This document shows positions 48,699-55,443 of a DNA stretch of 55,443 nucleotides, one piece after another. The notes beneath the pieces are model-generated. The model worked only from the letters and a program-made list of their open reading frames with translations. It ran no database searches and was not told the DNA's origin. This stretch comes from Acinetobacter zhairuonensis (GTDB taxonomy: Bacteria > Pseudomonadota > Gammaproteobacteria > Pseudomonadales > Moraxellaceae): the NCBI RefSeq assembly GCF_022601715.1, contig NZ_JAKVIM010000023.1, positions 1 to 55,443 on the forward strand, in the 5' to 3' direction. The translations under genes and the position numbers were made by a program. Every line of letters begins with the position of its first letter. Position 1 is the stretch's first letter.

Positions 48699-51173
48699 CT
48701 ATTGTGTTGAATCAGTTCTGTTGTGTAATACATGTGGATTATCTAGTGCTAACTCATTGAATAGCTGTTCATCAAAAATATCGGTGAGCATGCTGTCATA
48801 ACGTTGAATATTGTATGCAATTAGCTGATCTGCTTCCGCCTGTGTGATGATGTGGGTAGCCACTGCATCTGTAATATGCGCTTCAAAAGTCAAACCTTGA
48901 AACTGTCCTTTAGATTCGGCCTTTTTGAATGCATTCCAAAGCGGTTCTATTTTTAGAAACATTTGGAAAGCAGATTCCATACGTCCAGAAACGTCATTCG
49001 TGTCTGTGCTGTAACAAACGTGCCGTTTTAATTCCTGACGGAAAGCATTGTCTTGCATCATATATTCAGCAACATCACGTTTTAATTGATCTGTTGGTTT
49101 GGCTACTACATTTCCAAAAGGGAAACAAATGAATTTGACTAATCCAGAAGCGAACCGGATTGGAAAATTTTCAAAAAGATCATAAAAGGCATCTTGGGCC
49201 TTATACAATGCTTTATCTAAGGCTAGTCGTGCATGAACTTGCTCCGCATCTGTTTTTTGTCCATGTTCATAAAATTTCAAAATCGCACTGGCGATGAACA
49301 TCTGAGCATGAATGTCAGCTAAACGACCAGACAGCATTTCTTTACGTTTAATATCACCTGCCAGTAAGCCCAGACACATATCGGCGGTCAAGGCGAAATC
49401 GGCACTGAAACGATTAATAACTTTGTAATAAGGACGACTAAATTCATCTGCATTTTCTGGAGCATGAGCAGAACCACCTGTAAAGCCATAGGTAAAGGCA
49501 CGTGCTGTACGGTTAAAGGTATACGCTAAATGTTTAAATAAAATGTCATCGAAGGTGTTGAGCACCGTGTTTTTATCTACAGCCTGTAACAGTAGTAGTT
49601 CTTCAAATAAATAAGGGTGGCAATGCATTGACCCTTGACCAAAAATCATGAGCGAACGGCTTAGGATATTGGCACCTTCTACGGTAATTGAAACAGGAAT
49701 TGCCTGATATCCGAGGGCAATAAAGTTACGTGGACCCAGTTGTATAGCACGACCTCCTACAACATCCATTCCATGATTGAGTATCCGTCGCATGGTTTCT
49801 GTGGCGTAGTATTTTGCCATTGCCGTCATCACAGCAGGTTTACCCCCTTGGTTCAGACCACAAGTGACCAAATAGCGGAATGCCTCTAACATGTAAACAT
49901 CACTGGCAATTTCACTGGTTGATTCTTGCACACCTTCAAAATTACCTACAGAAATTTTAAATTGCTGACGAACTTTGGCAAATGCACCGACATTTAAATA
50001 CGCCATTTCACCTGCTGCTGTGGACAGTGCTGGTAGAGAAATACCACGACCAACGGCTAAGCACTCCATCAACATGCGCCAGCCTTTACCTGCATTTTTT
50101 ACACCGCCAATAATCCAGTCCAATGGAATAAATACATCTTTACCTTCAATAGTGCCATTCATAAAAGGCAAGCCAGGATTATGCCTTGGGCCAGTCACTA
50201 CACCTTCATGACTAGCGGGCAATAAAGCGCAGGTAATACCATATTCTTTTTTATTTGTATCACCCAATAGGCCATCTGGATCATACATTTTAAAAGCCAA
50301 GCCAATGACTGTAGCAATCGGAGCAAGTGTTATCCAACGCTTAGAAAAATTCATCCTCAAGCCTAGAATTTGCTGCCCTTCAAATTCGCCATAACAAACC
50401 ACACCTGAATCTGGAATGGAGCCGGCATCTGAACCAGCTTCAGGACTAGTTAAACCAAAACAAGGAATTTCTTCACCTCTGGCTAGACTCGGTAAATAGC
50501 GTTTCTTTTGCTCTTCTGTACCGTAATGTAATAGCAATTCACCAGGTCCTAAAGAGTTCGGAACCATACAACAAACCGCCGCTGTTAAAGATCGTGATGA
50601 AATTTTGCTCATAATTCGGCTTTGCGCAAAAGAGCTAAATTGTCGCCCACCATATTCTTTTGGAATAATAAGTCCTAAAAAGCCATTATCTTTGATAAAT
50701 TGCCATGCTTCGGGCGGTAAATCTTTATGCTTATGATGAATATCCCATTCATTTAGCATGTTACACAGTTGCTCAACTTCATGGTCTATAAAAGATTGCT
50801 CTTCTGTACTGAGTTGTGGATAGGGGTATGCATCAAATTTTTTCCAGTCGGGTGCCCCCATAAATAATTCTTTTTCCCACCAACTGGTGCCTGCATCCAA
50901 CGCTTCACGTTCAGTACTACTCATGCTGGGCATGGCATTGGCTAGTGTTTTATAAGCAGGCTTTGTTATGAATTGCATGCGAAGCGGTTTAATCAGTAAA
51001 ATCACACTGATCAAAACAAGTGGAATACTCAAAAGGAGTGACCATAGACTAAGAAAAGCAGCCAATACCGTCGCAATAATAAGGAAAAAAGAACCAGTTA
51101 ATCTTGATAATTCAAAGAAAAAAATTACCCAAACGGCTATAAGCAAAAGGATGATACTCAGAATAAATAGCAT
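48699..51173 (-). CDS. fadE: Acyl-CoA dehydrogenase FadE
   Basis: The 824-residue enzyme catalyses the first step of fatty-acid beta-oxidation and is of the long E. coli FadE type (814 residues). Two or three N-terminal hydrophobic helices (about 1-65) anchor it to the membrane. The acyl-CoA dehydrogenase core includes IPKEYGGRQFSSFAQS, FGLTSPEAGSDAGSIPD and HGMDVVGGRAIQLGP. GAGG lies about 9 bases before the ATG. No terminator clearly recognised downstream. Confidence 0.95.
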   Translation of the reverse strand: MLFILSIILLLIAVWVIFFFELSRLTGSFFLIIATVLAAFLSLWSLLLSIPLVLISVILLIKPLRMQFITKPAYKTLANAMPSMSSTEREALDAGTSWWEKELFMGAPDWKKFDAYPYPQLSTEEQSFIDHEVEQLCNMLNEWDIHHKHKDLPPEAWQFIKDNGFLGLIIPKEYGGRQFSSFAQSRIMSKISSRSLTAAVCCMVPNSLGPGELLLHYGTEEQKKRYLPSLARGEEIPCFGLTSPEAGSDAGSIPDSGVVCYGEFEGQQILGLRMNFSKRWITLAPIATVIGLAFKMYDPDGLLGDTNKKEYGITCALLPASHEGVVTGPRHNPGLPFMNGTIEGKDVFIPLDWIIGGVKNAGKGWRMLMECLAVGRGISLPALSTAAGEMAYLNVGAFAKVRQQFKISVGNFEGVQESTSEIASDVYMLEAFRYLVTCGLNQGGKPAVMTAMAKYYATETMRRILNHGMDVVGGRAIQLGPRNFIALGYQAIPVSITVEGANILSRSLMIFGQGSMHCHPYLFEELLLLQAVDKNTVLNTFDDILFKHLAYTFNRTARAFTYGFTGGSAHAPENADEFSRPYYKVINRFSADFALTADMCLGLLAGDIKRKEMLSGRLADIHAQMFIASAILKFYEHGQKTDAEQVHARLALDKALYKAQDAFYDLFENFPIRFASGLVKFICFPFGNVVAKPTDQLKRDVAEYMMQDNAFRQELKRHVCYSTDTNDVSGRMESAFQMFLKIEPLWNAFKKAESKGQFQGLTFEAHITDAVATHIITQAEADQLIAYNIQRYDSMLTDIFDEQLFNELALDNPHVLHNRTDSTQ

Positions 51174-51435
51174 TGTTTTTCGCCTCTAGTGAATGCTTGT
51201 TATGCATTTTCGCCATACTAAGACAGTCAACACTACCCAAAATAAAACTATATATTGAACTGTTATCGGTATAGTAAAAATGAGAGGAAATTTTAAAAAA
51301 TATAAAAGTAGAATATTAAGGTCTCGATTTAGATTGAATAAAAAAACAACATATTTCTACCACCTTCATGCAAAGAAATGTAGAGTTAGGTAATTAACAC
51401 AGGAGAAATATTTAAAAAATGAAATTAGAAAAATG

Positions 51436-52162
51436 GGCTTTATTGCACAAAGACCTAAAAATTAAAACTCATCTAAGCTCCCAATATTTAAGTGGATAAT
51501 TGGGCAGTTAAGCTGGCCTAACTTATTTAATTCTGAATTTGAAGCATGAATTTCATTGATCTGACTTTGAAAATGTCTTCCGGTCAGTTTATCCCCCTAA
51601 TAATTTGAAACAGTACATCTTGCTTTCAACTCAACTTTGGCAATGATAACCAGACCATATATTTTCAATATGGTTCTGCCTAGATTCTCAATTGTTTGAA
51701 TTCATTTATTTCGATCTATTGAATCGATTCTATAATCTTTCCATAGCTTCGTATTTTTTTGCGCAATCGCTGCATATGTCTGGCCGATTAGCAATGACTT
51801 GGATGCTTTTGTCTTCTACGGATAGTTGAGTAATCTGGTGCTGTCGAATCTAAGCCATAAAGTTTAATGAGGCTTTGCACAAAGCTTGTGACCATATGCA
51901 AAGAGAGTCGAAATAGAGATTTAATCATCAAGCAACATTAAATTACGCTATCGGAGGACGAGTGGTTTCTGCTTTATTTAGCTTTTAGTGGTGCATAGCA
52001 TTAGGGATTTGCATCAAACCTGATCGAGAGATTTCCTCGATTCATCAAAGCTTGGTTATACGCTTGCCAGTTGGAAATAGGATAGATTTTAGGTTCGGGC
52101 TTATTCATCTGGGAATTATACTGTTGAATAAGTCTTTACTGACTGGTTTATGCAACAAAGCC
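51436..52162 (-). mobile_element. Decayed IS5-family (IS903-like) insertion sequence
   Basis: Imperfect terminal inverted repeats GGCTTTATTGCACAAA (51436-51451) and TTTATGCAACAAAGCC (52147-52162) match at 14 of 16 positions. Between them lie transposase fragments on the minus strand. At 727 bp it is shorter than the usual ~1 kb, so internal sequence has been lost. No target duplication is visible. Confidence 0.75.
51462..52108 (-). pseudogene. Broken IS5-family transposase
   Basis: Reading from ATG 52106-52108, the frame gives MNKPEPKIYPISNWQAYNQ and then stops after 35 codons. Further pieces in other frames read SLFRLSLHMVTSFVQSLIK, LDSTAPDYSTIRRRQKH and, near the 3' end, GDKLTGRHFQSQINEIHA. 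These are recognisable stretches of an IS903-group transposase in the correct order. The DDE core between them is missing or unreadable. It is non-functional. Confidence 0.75.
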
Positions 52163-52468
52163 AAATTTTGTTATATAAAACAATTAAATGGAAATTTTTA
52201 GCTTAAATTAAACTATAAAATGGTGCGCCCTGCGTGACATGAATCAAATTAATAATTATATGAAAATAAACAATAATATTTATTTTCTTAAAATTGATAC
52301 CCCCTAAAGTACCCCCAATCTATAAAATGCTGAAATTTGCGTTTAGAATTTAGTTTTGGACGTGGATTCTAGTCTCTGTTAGGGGGTGATGTATGTATCT
52401 AGGGCTATTGGATCTATTTTTGGATCAATTGGATGATGTTATTGAGTAGCTGTAAGTTTAAAACGTGT
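52163..52468. other. Junction region with TACCCCC repeats and tmRNA-like fragment
   Basis: This 306-base AT-rich stretch lies between the dead IS and the accessory cluster and shows no gene. TACCCCC occurs at 52298 and 52310. At 52354-52380 a sequence starting TTTTGGACG resembles the 3' T-arm end of tmRNA in decayed form. This may mark an old integration junction. Confidence 0.35.
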
Positions 52469-53104
52469 TTAATTGTAAGAAATATATTTATCTAGAATTT
52501 CTTTAGAATGATTATATCGCTCTTTATATTCTTTCAAGCGCAGGCTATATCGAGTAAAAGTTTCGAAATCGTCTTTTAAATGTGGTGAGCAAGTTAATAT
52601 ATTTTGTATATCGAATATGCTACCCTTCAATACATCAAAGTATGTGGACTCTATGCTCGTAAATAGATAGCTTTTATCTTTTTCTATTCGGTTTAAAAAA
52701 ACGGTTGTAGCGGTTTTTAGATCATTATTTATAGTAGCTATATTTTCTCCTAGCAAAGAAAATAGTTGATCATCATTTTTATCTTTTAGCACCTGCATAA
52801 AAATATCTGCATTTGATACTAGCTTGTCGATTTGAAATAAATCATTGTTAATTTCTAAACAACGTTGTGATTTTAACTCCCCTACGGATTGGTCTCTCCA
52901 ATCATTAAACAGGTAAGCAGCTATGATTGCTGCACCTAAAGTTGCAGCTGCACCATAGTAACTACCAGTTGTGCTTAAGGCATCTTTTGCTGCGTTAGCA
53001 TCCCATGAGAATTTATAGAAAATCCAAAATGTAATTAATAAAAAGGCAAATGAGATAACCAAACTTACTGCAAAGCTAAATTTAATAGGCCGTATATTTT
53101 TCAA
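52469..53104 (-). CDS. Two-TM membrane protein of unknown function
   Basis: The 211-residue protein has two hydrophobic helices (about 9-34 and 49-66) followed by a ~140-residue soluble, mostly helical, Lys/Asp-rich domain. No family recognised. The start is TTG, supported by GAGG 7 bases upstream; no ATG lies nearby. Base composition is much more AT-rich than the core genome to the left. It lies 83 bases downstream of the FRG gene in the same direction, so the two may be cotranscribed. Confidence 0.75.
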   Translation of the reverse strand: MKNIRPIKFSFAVSLVISFAFLLITFWIFYKFSWDANAAKDALSTTGSYYGAAATLGAAIIAAYLFNDWRDQSVGELKSQRCLEINNDLFQIDKLVSNADIFMQVLKDKNDDQLFSLLGENIATINNDLKTATTVFLNRIEKDKSYLFTSIESTYFDVLKGSIFDIQNILTCSPHLKDDFETFTRYSLRLKEYKERYNHSKEILDKYISYN

Positions 53105-53187
53105 TTTATATCCTCAATCAAAACCACATATTTTTCTCTTTAAACACAACGACGGACTAGCCAATTTATAGAAAGGCTTACTATATT

Positions 53188-54255
53188 TTATTTTGTGTTC
53201 AATATAGAAGTAGAGTCATGAATTGATTGTTGAGCATTGGAGAAATGATTATCGGTAGAATATAAATTTTCTTGAAAAATTTCAAAGGTTTTTAGATCCT
53301 TAAAGTGCTGTACTGCACCATGGGCACCTCTAAATAAATTACATGCGTTAAAATTGAAAGCATTACAATAATTAAAAAGATCATTTGCAAAATACCAAGG
53401 TATATTTAATTTGAGTAATAAGTGATCTTTTCCATAGTATTCAAAAATCCGCTCTAAAGAGAAGTCCTTAGGTCTAGTTTGAACTCCATGCTTTGGATCA
53501 ATAAAGTTTGCAATTTCTGGAGATATTTTGGAGAGTGTTAAAAGTCCATTTTGATGGGATATATGATTGTTTATAGACTTGGGAGGTTCTATAACTTTAA
53601 TAATTTTAGGATCTAGCTGAGTATTATTTAATATCCATACGCTAAAAGAACCAGATTTAGTTTGGTATTTATTACTTTCACTCATTGCACCCATACTAGC
53701 AAAATAGCATGCTGTTAAGATATTTCTTGACCAATCAAGAAAGCTGGTCTCTAAACCAAAGTGTTGAGCAAAGGTTGCGACTTCAATAAATTCATTATTC
53801 CAAAAGTCATCCATGTGATTAAGATCAAAGTTCGAAAGAACTATTTCTTGAGATTTCCTTCTACTAAAAGAGTCACCAGGTATTTGTACTCCAGCTTGAT
53901 CACAAAGCCTTTGGAATTCAATAAGATTTAAATATTCTTCTTTGACTATATCCTTAGGGGTAGAAATGTGATGCATTGTTGTCTCTCTGAACAATGATGG
54001 GGTTAAACCCCACATAGTGTTTGCCTGCCCACGGAAAACAACTTCATCATATATGGTCGGTAATGGTGCAGGTATAGAACCAAAACTTGGTAAATTAATA
54101 GGGGCTATATTTTCATGCTCATATCTCAACCGTGTCATTAGTTCTTGCAAGTTATAGTTTTCAGGGCTGATAAAATCTTTAAAAGACCTATAGTCATCAA
54201 AACTCAACTCAAAATACCCATTTCTTTTTACAGTTGCTGAAAGTAAAGATGTCAA
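53188..54255 (-). CDS. FRG-domain protein
   Basis: The protein (355 residues from TTG 54255; the frame also allows ATG 54288) contains an FRG domain, named for its motif: FRGQANTMWGLTPSLFRE (from about residue 70), then TSFLDWSRNILTACYFAS, which is typical of the family. The TTG is favoured because AGGA lies 8 bases upstream, while the ATG has no ribosome site. FRG proteins are of unknown activity and are often found in mobile or defence-rich loci. AT-rich composition suggests transfer. It lies between the two-TM gene and the xseAB-like pair. Confidence 0.82.
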   Translation of the reverse strand: MTSLLSATVKRNGYFELSFDDYRSFKDFISPENYNLQELMTRLRYEHENIAPINLPSFGSIPAPLPTIYDEVVFRGQANTMWGLTPSLFRETTMHHISTPKDIVKEEYLNLIEFQRLCDQAGVQIPGDSFSRRKSQEIVLSNFDLNHMDDFWNNEFIEVATFAQHFGLETSFLDWSRNILTACYFASMGAMSESNKYQTKSGSFSVWILNNTQLDPKIIKVIEPPKSINNHISHQNGLLTLSKISPEIANFIDPKHGVQTRPKDFSLERIFEYYGKDHLLLKLNIPWYFANDLFNYCNAFNFNACNLFRGAHGAVQHFKDLKTFEIFQENLYSTDNHFSNAQQSIHDSTSILNTK

Positions 54256-54401
54256 AATTATTTTCCTATATGAATTTTTGATAATCATTGAAATGAGAGT
54301 GATCAGTATTACTTCTTGAAAATATCAACCATATTCGGAAGTTTAGCTCATCAAACTTCAAATAAAGAAAGAAGTATAAAAAAGTGATTTGTTATCTAGC
54401 T

Positions 54402-54596
54402 TTAATCTTTAAATGTTTCATCCAAAGCCTGTTGCACAGCATCTACACGTGACTTACAGGCTTTGTAAGCAATCATCGACTCTTCAACGATCTTCATTAA
54501 ATTATCGATATCAGGCTGTTCTTGGGATTCAAGCAATTCAGCATTTTTCTTAAGGATTTCGAATCCATCTTTAAAGGTTAGTTCATTCTTAGTCAT
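54402..54596 (-). CDS. xseB: Exonuclease VII small subunit, divergent
   Basis: The 64-residue helical protein starts MTKNELTFKDGFEIL and overlaps the end of xseA by 8 bases, the usual coupling for a subunit pair. Size and the pattern FKDGFEILKKNAELLES...MKIVEESMIAYKACKSRV fit XseB, but the sequence is far from typical chromosomal XseB. Probably an accessory copy; certainty rests largely on the xseA neighbour. Confidence 0.75.
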   Translation of the reverse strand: MTKNELTFKDGFEILKKNAELLESQEQPDIDNLMKIVEESMIAYKACKSRVDAVQQALDETFKD

Positions 54597-55443
54597 TGTG
54601 GATCACCTGTGTCACATTAGCTTCGATAAGACCATCTTGGAGTTCTACTTGAATGGCTTCACCTGATATTTGTTGGATAGAACGAATAGCTTTGCCTTCA
54701 CTACGGACAATCCCGTAGCCTTTGGCCATTACATTTCTAGGATTTTGTAAAAGAGTCTCACGGAGTAAGCCTTCAATTTGAGTAGAGGCAAGTTTCAATT
54801 GAGATTGAGTAAAGTACTGGGTATCGCTCTTCATTAACTCGAGTGTTCTGTTTGCTTCATTGATTTGGTTTTGCGCAAGCGTCTTAATCACTTTGATGTA
54901 TTGATCGTTCTGGCCTTGATATGCAGTGATTTGATGTTGAGAGAGCAGCTTTATCTTCTGTAATGATTCAAGCACGTTCTGTACTCGCTCCTGGATAAGA
55001 TTTCGAATTCCGCCAATCACTTTACTAGGAGTATCAAAAGAGCGGTTAGCCACTTCATCTAAAATTGTACGGTCTTTTTCGTGGCCAATACCTACCCAGA
55101 TCGGTACTGAACGTTTACAGAGCAGGGCAGCCAAATCATAGTCATTCAAATAGGCTAGATCATTGACCGCGCCACCACCACGGATAATGACGATCAGATC
55201 AGGAGGGGAGTCAAAGTCATTGGCCCATTGCCTTAAACCAGCACTTAAAGATTCAATAATACTGGTAGGGGCTGTATTACCTTGGAATGTTGCTGAATGA
55301 TAGACAAAGTGACAAACACCAGTGCGATCTAGAACATCGGCATCCTTTCGGAAGTCTCCAAGACCTGCAGCATTTTCAGGGGCAATGACCAGGACATTTT
55401 GAATATCAAAGGGTGTTGGAAGCCCCTTGTTCTTATTGACCAA
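54589..55443 (-). CDS. xseA: Exonuclease VII large subunit, partial
   Basis: The visible 284 codons are the C-terminal part; the N-terminal OB-fold domain lies beyond the window edge. The catalytic-domain signatures are seen: VLVIAPENAAGLGDFRKD, IVIIRGGGAVNDLAYLNDYDLA and VPIWVGIGHEKDRTILDEVANRSFDTPSKV. A coiled-coil region and the conserved end ARGYGIVRS-type segment (MAKGYGIVRSEGKAI) follow. ExoVII degrades single-stranded DNA. Divergence and its setting suggest an accessory rather than the housekeeping copy. Confidence 0.88.
   Translation of the reverse strand: MVNKNKGLPTPFDIQNVLVIAPENAAGLGDFRKDADVLDRTGVCHFVYHSATFQGNTAPTSIIESLSAGLRQWANDFDSPPDLIVIIRGGGAVNDLAYLNDYDLAALLCKRSVPIWVGIGHEKDRTILDEVANRSFDTPSKVIGGIRNLIQERVQNVLESLQKIKLLSQHQITAYQGQNDQYIKVIKTLAQNQINEANRTLELMKSDTQYFTQSQLKLASTQIEGLLRETLLQNPRNVMAKGYGIVRSEGKAIRSIQQISGEAIQVELQDGLIEANVTQVIHND

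Noticed and set aside
52298..52316. TACCCCC repeats as a CRISPR or iteron array
   Set aside because: Only two copies 12 bases apart; too few for either type of array.

Overview
The window is a chromosomal segment of an Acinetobacter species. The main evidence is a response regulator/kinase pair that reads as BfmR/BfmS, a nuo operon with fused nuoCD, and AT-leaning codon use throughout. No rRNA, tRNA or CRISPR array was recognised.

Layout. (1) 1-3.8 kb: the C-terminal part of a very large secreted RTX/Ig-like adhesin, cut by the window edge. (2) 3.9-8.6 kb, minus strand: class Ia ribonucleotide reductase nrdA and nrdB, with an unannotated ~42-residue membrane protein gene between them and two NrdR-box-like sites upstream. 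(3) 9-11.4 kb: bfmR-bfmS, then a small conserved protein of unknown function on the minus strand. (4) 12.4-27.5 kb: the complete 13-gene nuo operon for complex I, closed by a strong terminator. (5) 27.6-31.8 kb: upp, two cold-shock-domain genes (the second separated from an in-frame Excalibur domain by one amber codon), and a divergent LysR regulator and ferredoxin-NADP reductase pair. (6) 31.9-35.7 kb: a minimal ethanolamine module, permease-eutB-eutC, preceded by a good sigma-54 promoter candidate. (7) 35.8-38.5 kb: a multi-repeat TM_helix/MscS-like membrane protein flanked by three small genes of 45-51 residues. (8) 38.6-44.2 kb, minus strand: a TetR regulator, an EmrB-type MFS pump, an EmrA/HlyD adaptor, a D-cysteine desulfhydrase-like PLP enzyme and an HI0933-type flavoprotein, with a perfect 20-bp palindrome upstream of tetR. 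(9) 44.4-51.2 kb: a small lipoprotein, oleate hydratase, a LysE/RhtB exporter, a periplasmic MBL hydrolase and FadE. Oleate hydratase and FadE both concern fatty acids but are not in one operon. (10) 51.4-55.4 kb: accessory DNA, with a decayed IS5-family element, a possible tmRNA 3'-end remnant, then an AT-rich cluster of a two-TM membrane protein, an FRG-domain protein and a divergent exonuclease VII pair (xseB, and xseA cut by the edge).

Regions 1-9 are mostly ordinary Acinetobacter core genome. The best candidates for something undescribed are the FRG/2TM/ExoVII cluster at the right end, the membrane peptide inside nrdA-nrdB, and the amber-interrupted CSD-TM-Excalibur protein. All product names come from recognising motifs by eye; no database search was run.
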